Source: Delphinus delphis
Taxonomy: Eukaryota > Chordata > Mammalia > Artiodactyla > Delphinidae
Assembly: GCF_949987515.2 (NCBI RefSeq)
Contig: NC_082698.1
Location: 35,019,964-35,083,963 of the forward strand
Length of the DNA: 64,000 nt
Reading direction: 5' to 3'
The notes below the pieces were generated by a model that searched no databases, was not told where the DNA came from, and saw only the letters and a list, made by a program, of their open reading frames with translations. A program made the translations under genes and the position numbers. This document shows, piece after piece, positions 53,791 to 64,000 of this stretch; within the stretch, counting starts at the first letter, position 1; every line of letters begins with the position of its first letter.

Positions 53791-55669
53791 GTACATATTA
53801 GTTAAGAGGCTCTAAAACAGCTGAGAGCAAACTTCTAACAAAAGGAGAAGGGACTAATATAAAAAGTTTTTCATGAAAACCCCAGGATCACATAACTTCA
53901 ATGATTCAAATGACCTTAAAGGCCGTTAAGTTCAACGTACTGTATTATCCAATTCTGGGATCCTGTCTAAGACATCCCTAGCAAATAGCCCTCTTCTCTG
54001 TTGCAAGGTTTGTCAGAATATTTTATAAGGAGTAAAGAATAGAAATGTATACAAATTAAACACTATATTCATAATTTTAAAAAATTTCTTTATAAAAGCC
54101 AATAACTAGACATGTTTAAAAACATGTTCTTTAAATTTTATCACTACCTCATTTGTAGTTCTGGTTACACTAAATGGAACACTTTTACAATTTTTTATGT
54201 CATGCTCCATAAACTCAAACACCTTCAATAAACAGCAACTAGTTGCAAAACCACATTATGAAAACTGTTATAAAAGTGTCACATTAGCTCATACTAACAT
54301 AACACTCATTTTAGAAATGTGGATCTTACTGAAATCATTAGGTTCACAACTAAACAGCCTAAAAAAAATCAGGTTTAAAGCTTTTGACTACCTACACTTG
54401 CTTCTGCTCTTCACAGAAAGCCTACATCAAAAGAATGAAAGAGCTATAAAATATATTTCAATTTTGAAATTACAATGTAAAATAAACAAAAATGTTAGAG
54501 AAAGCAGGAAACAGTAAGAAAGGAAATTCCCATTAACAGATAGATAGTTTGTTAGGATACACTGTCAAGGAGTTAAAAACGTAAGTCTCATACAAATATA
54601 AATTGAGCATGTGTCAAAAATTTATTTAAGTCATTAATGATGAAACCAGCAGTATGATACATCCGGTTCAGTGGAGTATAGGAAAGCCTGAAGTGTATAT
54701 AGTCAATGAAAGACAGAATGCTGAAATAAGATTGCTAATACATATATAAAACTGTTTAATATGCTATAGGTCAATAAAACTATAACTTTGAGGGTTATCT
54801 TCTCTATCAGACAAAAATTATTTGCAAGTTATCAATCTACAATGAACATCCAACTTCACAGAATCTGGGTCCTAATCAATAGTAAATAGTAAGTTAAACA
54901 AAGGTACAGTTTCCTAGCAAATTATGTGATCCGTGACCGGGTATGTCTGCCAATGCTTCAGCGTATCACTGAAAGGACATGCAACCACCCTTGTGCCTCA
55001 TTCCCAAGTGTTAGATGATTTTTCTTAACACTTTAATGTGCAGTAAAACCTTGACTATACAAAACCCTCATGTATGATTAGTCTTGATAATGGCATGGTC
55101 CAGAGACCTAAATTAGCCCTTAAAATGCTAGTAGCAAGGCATACACTGGTGACTGGTAGATGAACACCCCCTGCCCCCCATCAAGGCTGCAAAATCACTC
55201 TTTATTTGCTTGCCTGCTTTTATCACACTTGGCCTCTCTTCTTCTATCTCAGAAAATGTGCTGCCTACCTTGTGTTGCTTCTAGTCATTTCCACCAACAC
55301 ATTTCTGTACTGTTTATTTTCCTTTAAAAATATCCCTTTGTATGAATACTAATCATGTCAACCTTTTAACCAAAAAAAAAAAATCTAACTCTTTCAACAT
55401 AAATACATCTAAAAGTTTGAGTCAGAGTTTGATAATAAGCATCATATTCTATAGCATAAACGGTTAATCCCTCTGCCCATCCATCCCTTATTCTAATATT
55501 AAAAAACATAATGAAATATTTAAGATCAATAACTTAATTTCTACTAACTGAAAAATAATTAAGAAGGAACCTTCTAAAGGCTTCTTCCTAAGGGGTCAAT
55601 ATAGTAAAAACTTCTGGCTCTATATTACATTACAGTTACAGTATCCCTCATTTAGAGCCTTAATAATTT

Positions 55670-55910
55670 ATAGTAATGATGGCTATGCTACAATGTGCCA
55701 GATACTGTGCTAAGGGCTTTCCAAATTTCATCCTGTTTAATCCTCACAACAATCTTGTGAACTAGTTTGTATTATCAGCCCCATTTTTCAGATGAAGAAA
55801 CTCAGTCACAGAGAATTAAATTAACTTTCCCAAGATCACAATGGTGGTGGGATTCATTTCCAGGTTATTCAGCTTCAGAGCCCTCCGGTTAAACCACTAG
55901 GCTACATTAA
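55670..55910 (-). mobile_element. MIR SINE
   Basis: Reverse MIR: tttaatcctcacaacaatct, tttttcagatgaagaaactc and gttaaaccactaggctac. Confidence 0.88.
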
Positions 55911-55939
55911 TGGAGAAGCCAGAATTTTAAAAACAGATA

Positions 55940-56210
55940 CATTAACAATAACAATAACAACACTTGTATGACACTTTTTATATGTAGCCACTATTCTAAG
56001 CAATGAACATACAGAACTTATTTATTTCTCACAATAACCCTCTGGGGTATGATTATTATTTCCAATTTACAGAAGAAGAAATTGAGGCAAAGAGAGGTTA
56101 AGTATACTTGCCCAAGGTCACAATGCTAAGAAGATGCAAGGCTGAGACGCAAACCTGGACAGCCTGGCTTCCAAGTCCAGGACCTTCCCCTGATGCCATG
56201 CTGCTTCTTG
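55940..56210 (-). mobile_element. MIR SINE, adjacent same-strand copy
   Basis: Reverse MIR: atttctcacaataaccctct, gaaattgaggcaaagagagg and cttgcccaaggtcacaatgc. It follows the 55670 copy by about 30 bp. Confidence 0.88.
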
Positions 56211-56859
56211 CTAACAATTTGAAAAGCATAACACAAGTAAACAGTCCTAACTCTTTAGAACCTCTGAGGTTGGAAATAACCACATTAAAGCACAGACCCA
56301 TAACGAAATGTTCATTACTATAATCAAAGTCATCGAGAACAGGTTAAAAGGTTTTCATTCAGCCTTGTTAAGAAGGCAAAGAAGTAACACACTTAAGCAA
56401 AATTTCATCCAAGATGATTTCTAAAAAAATATTTTTCTGGAAAACAAACTCAATACAGAACAAATGAGGTGTTACAGTAGCTTTTTAAAACCTTTCTGTA
56501 GAAATTGTTTTTGTTCTTGTAGCTTGGGGTTTCTCAGAATTCCCTCAGGGGCTGTGGGTAGACGGGGAAGGGGAAGAGATAGGACCCCAGTTCCCCACGC
56601 CACCTTTAAGCAAGCAGTTCTGTTTATATTTTTTACATATTGGATTTCCCCATAAACTTTTGCTTTGATGGGACCTAGGCTCCCGTGAGAACTCGGTCTG
56701 AGTGGGGAGCCCTTCTCAACTTCGGAAAGCTTTCCCCATCACTTCCCCAGCATCCCAGAAGGTATATTAATACTTCACAGCATTTCTCCTCTTCCTTCTC
56801 GAATCTCATGTCCTAACCATTCTCCCACACGACCTTACCTTTCCATCCTCCTCTGTCAA

Positions 56860-57115
56860 CAATCATCACCACCACTGCTCACGTTTACCAAACTCCTTCT
56901 ACACGGCAGGTTCTCGGTTAAATGTTTTCACGTAACTCCTTCACTGACTGTGCTCAACAGCCCTGTGAATGAGATTCTACTATGGCCCTACTTTACAGAG
57001 GAGCTCACTGTCCAATGGTCACGGAGTGATGGAAGTAAGATGAAAAACTAGACGGCCCACCCGAAGGGCCCCCAACTCTTAACCAGTACGCTATCCTGCC
57101 TCTCAGTCAGGAGAT
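56860..57115 (-). mobile_element. MIR SINE
   Basis: Reverse MIR: caacagccctgtgaatgaga, actttacagaggagctcact and aaccagtacgctatcctgcc. Confidence 0.75.
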
Positions 57116-57559
57116 CCCTGTTCAAAATTTCCCTGAGACACTGTTCCAGACTCAACCTCCCAAAACCAAAACAGAACACAAAGCTCCCTTCCTTCTGGAG
57201 CAGCCATTTCATAGCAGCACCTCACACACTCAACGCTCAGCTCTCAGTACGATATCACCCACACACGCTGATGCCGACACTCATGAAATCATGTTGTGTG
57301 TTCTTTCAGACACGCACGTGTGTCTGGCCCTCCAATTAGGTTGTTTCTCAAAACGAGGGACTATCTCCCTTGTGCCTTCTACATCCTCACTCTCCTCACT
57401 AGATCACCTAGAATGGGTTTGGGCACAGTGTCGGAAGATGTCCAACCCTCAGTGTCAAGAGTCCCGGCCGCGGTCGGGACCCCTGAGTTCTAGTCCCACC
57501 TGGGGCAAGGCCCTGTAGAAGATGCCGTTGTCGTCCCCCACCCCTCCTAGTCTTCAAGC

Positions 57560-57962
57560 CTCCCCTCTCCATGCTGCAGGCAGCCTTCTGTGAGCCCTGT
57601 GCTTGGACTGTGGCTCTGGGCGCAGGCTGGGCTGGCGCAGAGAGTGAGCTGGGAATGCAGGGCAGCTAATGTCTCCAGGAAACAGCCCTCAGTCAAGGGC
57701 AAATAGCCCTGCTCCCTTGCCCTTTAGGGAGGATAACTCTCAAGTGTGTGGACTGTCTCCCCCAGTTCCATCGAGGGACTGAGCTCCAGGTACCCACAGC
57801 AGTAATTCTCTTGAAAATGCACCTTGATTTAAGGCTTCCTCCTCTGCCCTGTCCCACTTGCCCACTTCCCTGCTGACATTCTTGGGAGAACCTCTCACAT
57901 AAACCGCTTATTCTCAAATCCTTGTCTTGGGGTCTCCTTCTGGGGAAGCCAAACTGAGATCT
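57560..57962 (+). mobile_element. LTR remnant
   Basis: The 3' end ataaaccgcttattctcaaa tccttgtcttggggtctcc...ggggaagccaaactgag looks like the end of an ancient ERV/MaLR LTR. The left boundary is a guess. Confidence 0.5.
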
Positions 57963-59284
57963 GCTCTCCTTTGTGACTCCATTTCTCCATCTGATAAACA
58001 CCAGCGCTGGATAGAGGATCTCTAGGGTCTCTTTAGGCTCTAAGATCCTTTGCTTTCAATGAAGTAAAGCACGTTGCAACATCGAACCAGAACTGACGAC
58101 GGAGGTTACTTTTTAATGAGACACTATACCCCATCTTGGAGCCACAGCTCCGTGAATGCGGAGGGAGCGGGTGGCACAGCCCGAATGCCCGCCAGCGAGG
58201 TCCTTCTGGCCACGCTCGCAGGGCTGCGGTGGCTGCTGTGGGGATGGCCTCCAGTGCAGAGATCCTCTCATCCAAGGTCAAGGTCACACACTTCCAAGGT
58301 CGCCATCATGCACTGACTGAGGGATGCTCACATGGAAAGGCCTGGTCATCTCAGCCCAAGTCAAGCCAACTCCAATGGATCGCTCTAGCCCCAGAGCTCC
58401 CCAGGGGGCCGCCCAGGTTGCCGCTGGGCTGGCCCCCTTGCTTCCTTCCCACCCTTCGAAGGGCTGACAAACACCCTGAGCGCTCAACTCCACTTCACAG
58501 TCTGCTTCCCAGGGGACCCCACCTGTGACAATTTCATTTTAAATTTTATTTATGATGTCATGAAAATCACAGACTCTGGAACTCTGCCTGGGGAAGCAGG
58601 GAGGTTCCTTTTAATGCTGTAAGACCAGGAAGTGATAGAGACAAGGGGGGAATAAAGCAAAGTTTTTAATAAAATGGGAATGAGGCAGATACAGACAAGC
58701 TATGTATGGTATGAGATGCAGTTTCGGTTTCTGCACAAAAACAAGAAATACATAAAAGGTCAGCATAGTCAGTGAAACTGAATGCTGAGAACTCAGATGA
58801 AGCAGTCACAGAGGGCGATGAAAGAGAGAAATCTCTCCCAGAGAAGGAAAACAAGAATGTCCTTGCCAAGGAGAAGAAACAGACTAAACATACCATACAC
58901 ACCAAGTCAAAAATCATGGGGTAGAAATAATCCATTGAAAGAGGGCCCTCGACTTCAGGAGACTACATGCAACCCATAAGAGGTACTCTCCCCCGGTGTG
59001 ACCAAGGCAGATGCCATTCCGGGAGTTCCCACTAACGAAGCTCAGGGTTAGATCACGCTCCTGAACAGGCTGGGGAGAGTCCCATCGTGCTGCCACAGGC
59101 AGGGCCTTTCCTGAGATTTTGCCGACAATACTGAGTGACACAGCTGGCTCTCCAACTACAGGCAGAGCTGCTCCCTGGAGTGAAAGCCAGTGATGCTGCT
59201 CTGCCAATGGCTGTGCCCAACTGGTGGCACCCAGTCACCCCCTCTGCTGGGCTATGACCTCCTGGAGAAGAAGGGATGCCAGGG

Positions 59285-59635
59285 CTGGGTAAGGAGGGAG
59301 ATTGAAATTTAAAGTAAGATGTTAAGTTGCAAAGGCACCACTGAGAAGATGACACCTGGGCAAAGACCAAAAAGAGATGAGGACTTAGTCTTATGATTAC
59401 CACAAGGAAGAGTGGCTACGCAGAGAGACACGAAAGTGCCGTGAGCAGGAACGACGCCGATGCCCGAGGAACAGAAGGGAGGCCAGTGTGGCCGAGAACT
59501 GAGAGGGCCTGAGGTCAGGGGGATGAGGGGCGAAGTCATGCAAGGCCTTCTGGGCCATGGTAAGGACTGTGGCTTCTACTTGGAGAAGATGGGAAGGCCC
59601 GGGAACACAACTGGGTAGCGTGACATAATCTGACA
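59285..59635 (-). mobile_element. L2 LINE fragment
   Basis: Reverse L2: ggcaccactgagaagatgac, cctgggcaaagacc, gaggccagtgtggccgagaa and catgcaaggccttctgggcc. Confidence 0.8.
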
Positions 59636-59639
59636 CTTC

Positions 59640-59860
59640 TATTTCCCTTCTCTGGGCTGATTTTTCTCCGCAGCATTTCTCACCATCTGACAAAGTATAC
59701 ACGTTATATATTTACTGACTGTCTCAACCCATTAAAATGTAAGCTCCATGAGGGCAGATGATTTTTGTGTGTTCTGTTCACTGCTGTAGATTCCCCCAGT
59801 GTCTGACACTTAGTAGATAATCAACATTTATTGAATGAATGAATGAATGAATGAATGGGT
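59640..59860 (+). mobile_element. L2 LINE 3' end, opposite strand to its neighbour
   Basis: aaatgtaagctccatgaggg, tctgttcactgctgtagatt and the terminal (GAAT)n at 59835-59856. Confidence 0.85.
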
Positions 59861-60734
59861 CATCTTGAGAAGAACCTGAAGAAAGAACTCTTCTAAATGG
59901 CAAGATGAATTCAGACAAAGAGAATAATGTTTCTACTCCCTCTGAAGCTGTTTAAATCAGTGCTGTGAGGCCAAAACAACAAATTACCTACTTGTTCTTT
60001 TAGGCACCTAGGTGCCCACGATTAAAAACATGTTTCTAATTTCTAAAAACTGGATGCTTAAATGCGGGGAAAACCACAGACGCATCAGCAGTTTGGGAGG
60101 TTTTACATGTATGGAAATCATTCATTAAACACATATTGAGTGACAGTGTCTATGAGATGCTCAATAATGAGGTTTAAAATGAACAGGATTCAGAGTGACT
60201 GCCTTTCTGGATGCAAAAGGCTGGCCGTTCTCAGGGCTGGAGGCAAGCAGGGGAAGGGAGGAGAGCATTTACAAGTGACACCAGCTCCCTCCCTATCAGG
60301 ACAGAGGATCCCCTTTGAAAATCGCTGACCTAGGTGATTCTCAGGGGTGCCTTTTGGGTGCAAAAAAAAAGTCTGAGATGCACCAGTATAAGGAAGTGTG
60401 TCCTTTTTATATATAAAAGTTTCCAACATACCAATAGTTTATGATCTAGAAAGTTTTTAAAAATCAGTTTAGGTGTCTTTTCATAATACTTATGTTTCCC
60501 TATCAATCCACAGACTCAAAACATTACTGAAATGATCTACCTGCACAGTAGGGGAAAGTGGTATAGGAAAACATCACTGAAATTTAGTTGAACAAAATGG
60601 AAATATATTCATACTGGAGGGAAGAAGAGGGAAGGGATGAGGGACCCGGGGTTCCGTTTCCCTCTGGAAGGGAGCTCCCACCTCCTCCTCACCAACTTTA
60701 GCCATTTCATCACTGAATTCGGAAACCCTCTGTG

Positions 60735-60895
60735 AGCTTACACCAGTCACTTAACCTAGCTGAGTCTCCCTGTTTCACTGTAAAAAGGGGGCTACCTTAC
60801 AAATTATTTACCTGCTGGGTGGTAAATAATATTCACACATCCAGCACTTAACACAATGCCTGGATCACAGTAAGCCCTCAGTAAATGTCAGCAGT
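60735..60895 (+). mobile_element. MIR SINE
   Basis: ccagtcacttaacctagctg and acacaatgcctggatcacag are MIR core and tail. Confidence 0.75.
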
Positions 60896-60911
60896 ACTGT
60901 CCGTGAGATTT

Positions 60912-61445
60912 TATTTTCCAAAGATGGCCACACCAACAGGTACCTTCCATCCCACGTGGCTCCTTACAGCGTGGTGCAGACACTCCTCCCTCAAGAGCTG
61001 TGTCTGTGAACTCTCCTCTTGAATCTGGGCAGGCCTGTGACCAGGCAGAAGTAACTCTACGTGACTTCCAAGGTCAATCATAAAAGGCCACATAGCTTTC
61101 CTCTGGATCTTTCTCTCTTAGGACATGCTCATTGGGAGCATCAAGGCGCCATGTAACAAGTCTGGGTCCCTTGACGCCTCCATGCTGGACAAACCACATG
61201 CAGAGGTCACACAGAGAGACGTACATGTCCGAGGAGCCCAACTGTCTCAGACCAGGCACCAGGTAAGTGAGCAAAGCCTTAAGATGCTGCTGCTGCTGCC
61301 AGCCTTTGAGCCTATGGAGACAGGCCACATAGGCAACCAGATTCTAAATTCCTGACCCACAGAAACCATGAGAGACAAGTTTTGCGGTGGGTCTGTCACC
61401 CTATGCATTGCTATTAATGACTCCCTGTCTGCTTCTAATTTAGAA
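60912..61445 (+). mobile_element. LTR remnant, probably ERVL/MaLR class
   Basis: gaatctgggcaggcctgtga, aaaaggccacatagctttcc, and near the end ttcctgacccacagaaacca tgagag match an ancient LTR. No internal coding sequence; the open frames here are chance. Confidence 0.6.
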
Positions 61446-61869
61446 ACCATATCATGTTATTCTTCTGTTTAAGAAGGACTCCAGTGGAGCTCCACGTCAT
61501 GCAGAGGATGAAAAGAACCGGGAAGCTCCACGGCAGACTGGGAGACTCGAGGGAGGGACTGTGTCTTATCCACCCGTGAATCCCCAAGGCCTCAGAGTTC
61601 CTCACTTAGTAAGCGGCTTCGCTGGGCGAGATGAGCCACACGGCATGGAAAAAAATGAACAAGAAGATGAATTATGAAAACCATGTATTCAACAAGTATA
61701 GACTTAGCTCCTTCCATGTGGTGCTGGGGATCCTGTCGTCAAGCTACCCTCATGGGACTTTAGCTGCACCCTCATGTCACCTGCAGGAACCACTGAGTAT
61801 TTTGACACGTGCACAGTGCTGTGATGGACTTAACACCCCATGGGACAACCTGTGACCAGCAAGGGATGG

Positions 61870-62145
61870 GAGCAAGTGAATGAAAAATGAATTAGCCCCT
61901 CCCCCAGTCTGTCTCTCCATCAGACAATTCTCAGGCACATTCCTGGAGGGTCCCCTCTGGGATCAAGCTACCCACAGTGGTGACCAAGTTGCTGAACAAA
62001 TCTTGGATTGAGTTTCCTTCCTTCCCTGTTAGCTCTTCCCAGGGGCCAATCCTGTTCTTTGGGATTACTCCTCAAAATAAACTAACTGTCCATAAAGCCT
62101 TGTCCAGGTTTTGTTACTCAGAGGAACCCAGGCTAGGACAGCATT
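61870..62145 (+). mobile_element. LTR remnant
   Basis: ctcttcccaggggccaatcc, aataaactaactgtccataa and gttactcagaggaacccagg ctaggaca resemble an LTR 3' end. Partial. Confidence 0.5.
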
Positions 62146-62459
62146 TAACTTTGATTTAGTAAAATATGATTTATATTCAACAATTTAGGAATATTAGTTA
62201 CCCTTTAAGGCAAGTTATCCTCAAGGAATGTAGGCAGTGATAGAAATGATAAGAAAATAAGGAAATATTGGGTTTTCCTTGCATAACTCTGCACTTCACA
62301 TTTTCCTTTAATATTTGTTTTTGTTTTTGTTTTTTTTTTGAGGGAGGCGATATCTAATATTAGGAGGCACTTTTCTTTAAGGTGTGTGGTGGCATTTAGT
62401 CCTTTCAATTCATGATCACAGATTTCTAATGGGCTTTTAATGCTGCCAGGTGATCCTAC

Positions 62460-64000
62460 CACATGTCGCTAATTTGTTTAATCCCCCAAACCACCTTCTC
62501 CATTCTCATTCTCATCTGCTTCCTATTCCGCTAAGAAGATGGAAGCATCAGAAGAGAATGCCACACACTCCCACCACATTCACCCACCCTCCACTATGAA
62601 CTCACCATTCTCCTACCAAAAGCAGATACCAACTCATGCCCTACAAACATACCATCCTTACTGCCTACCTGGGGACATTTCCCCGCAATTCCCCCTTTTT
62701 CTGTTACCGTCAACTCTTGCTCTCTAGTGAATAGCTCCCCTCAGCATACAAACATGCCCTGAACGCTACCTTTAACAAATACAAACAAAGTTCTCTTCAC
62801 ACTGCTCTTCCTGACAGTTGCCACCCCTCTTCTTTGCTCCCCTTCACAGCAAATCTGTTCATTGGCGTTGCCTCACTCTTCGTCTGAACCGATCAGCAGC
62901 ACCTCTCACAAGCGATCACTCCCTCTTCCTTGATATGCTTTCTCCACTCGCCTCCCAGGGCAGCTCGTCTCCGTCTGCCCCCTGTCTCCTTGGCTGATCA
63001 TTCCCGGTGTGCTTTGCTATTTCCTTCTTTATCCCTGACCTCTTGATGTTGAGTGCCAACGGTTCAGTGCTTTGTCCTCTTCTCTTCTCTCCCTACTCAT
63101 TCTATTGGTGATCTTCTTCAGCCCCCGGGGACTTTAAATACCATCTCTCTGCTTTCAGACCTCTCTCCCTCCCCTCCAAACTCAGGTCCAACTGTTGTAT
63201 CAAATTACCACAAATGTAGTGCCTTAAAACAACACAAATTTATTATCTTACGGTTCTGCAGGTCAGATACGAGTTTCACTGGAATCAGATGTTGGCAGGG
63301 CTGTGTTCCTTTCTCAAGACTCTTGGGGAAGATTAGTTTCTTTGCCACTTCCAGTTTCTAGAAGCCACCTACATTCCTTGGCCCACTGCCCCCTTCCTCT
63401 GTCTTCAAAGCCAACATCGTGGCATCTCTCTGACCATTCTTCTGGAGTTGCATCTCCCTCTGACCACCAAAGGAAAGGTTCTCCACTTTTAAGGACTCAC
63501 GGGATTAGGCTGGGCCCACACAGATAAACCAGGATAATCGCTCCATCTCAAGGTCCTTAACTTAATCACATTTGCAAACTCCCTCTTGCTACCTAAAGTG
63601 GCATATACAGGATCTGGAGATTAGGATCTGGACATCTTTGGGGGCCATTATTCTACCAACCACACACAGAGATCCAGATGGATATCTAACAGACATCATA
63701 ACTCGCTACGTCCAAACTGAATTCCAATCCTCCCCCATCACAGATCTCCCTCCACCCACAGCTTTCCATATCTTCGCTGATGGCAACTGCATCTTTCCAG
63801 TTGTTCAGGCCCCAAACTATAGAATCATCTTTGGCTCCTCTCTCTCTCTCTCATATCCCACATCTAAGTCGCAAACAAGTAGACTTTATCTTCAAAAAAT
63901 ATCTATAATCTTGCCATTTCTCATCATCTCCACTACCACTGGTCGAGGCCACCACCATCTTGCATCAGGATTTCTGCTGTCACTTCCTAATTGGTCTCTG
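62460..64000 (+). mobile_element. L2 LINE with RT traces, split by an LTR and running off the right edge
   Basis: The left part (62460-63195) includes the RT-region phrases gaccctcttgatgttgagtg-like and tgggactttaaataccatc-like. The right part (63662-64000) continues with gatggatatctaacagacat, tctttggctcctctctctct and aaaatatctataatcttgcc, the next L2 block. The MLT1 at 63196-63661 separates them. Confidence 0.75.
63196..63661 (-). mobile_element. MLT1-like MaLR LTR inserted in L2
   Basis: Reverse orientation: tcaaattaccacaaatgtag, taaaacaacacaaatttatt, acgggattaggctgggccca and tttgggggccattattctac, which together follow an MLT1-type LTR from 3' to 5'. Confidence 0.75.

Noticed and set aside
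57291..58528. Cluster of plus and minus ORFs of 65-130 codons
   Set aside because: Moderately GC-rich DNA with an LTR remnant; no domain, splice structure or frame continuity supports a gene.

Overview
The window is mammalian nuclear DNA, almost certainly from a cetacean. The call rests on several low-divergence copies of the tRNA-derived CHR-type SINE (for example 4721-4926, 13562-13879, 42893-43107, 43950-44171), which begins with the phrase ggcttccctggtggcgcag and is typical of whales and dolphins. Artiodactyl-type L1 3' ends are also present and I see no Bov-B or BovA2 repeats, which argues against a ruminant. The species cannot be resolved by eye.

The only protein-coding gene I can support is PCGF5, a Polycomb group RING finger protein, on the minus strand. 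Five coding exons were found by reading splice junctions: 31300-31411 (start codon), 14157-14253, 8294-8349, 8121-8180 and 5510-5658. They join in frame (474 nt, codons 1-158), cover the RING domain and the acidic linker, and stop before the C-terminal RAWUL domain, whose exons must lie beyond the left edge. The promoter is a CpG island at about 33.24-34.25 kb containing a strong triple-GAAA interferon-response-like element. The leader upstream of the ATG carries short upstream ORFs.

Layout: 1-5.5 kb is PCGF5 intron with L1, L2 and SINE copies; 5.5-14.3 kb holds four coding exons; 14.3-31.3 kb is one large intron with a 336-nt pure purine tract at 16.1-16.45 kb; 31.3-33.7 kb is the start-codon exon, leader and first intron; 33.2-34.25 kb is the CpG island; 34.25-64 kb is upstream intergenic DNA with no gene that I can support.

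The rest is layered transposon remains: ancient L2 and MIR, hAT and Tigger DNA transposons, MaLR/ERVL LTRs, L1 of several ages, and young CHR SINEs, several nested in older elements with readable target-site duplications. Most open reading frames of 60-265 codons here are by-products of these repeats, of the GA tract or of the GC-rich island. I found no sign of an undescribed gene system. The observations worth a second look are regulatory (interferon-type element, upstream ORFs), structural-DNA (purine tract, CA/TG palindrome) or about repeat history.
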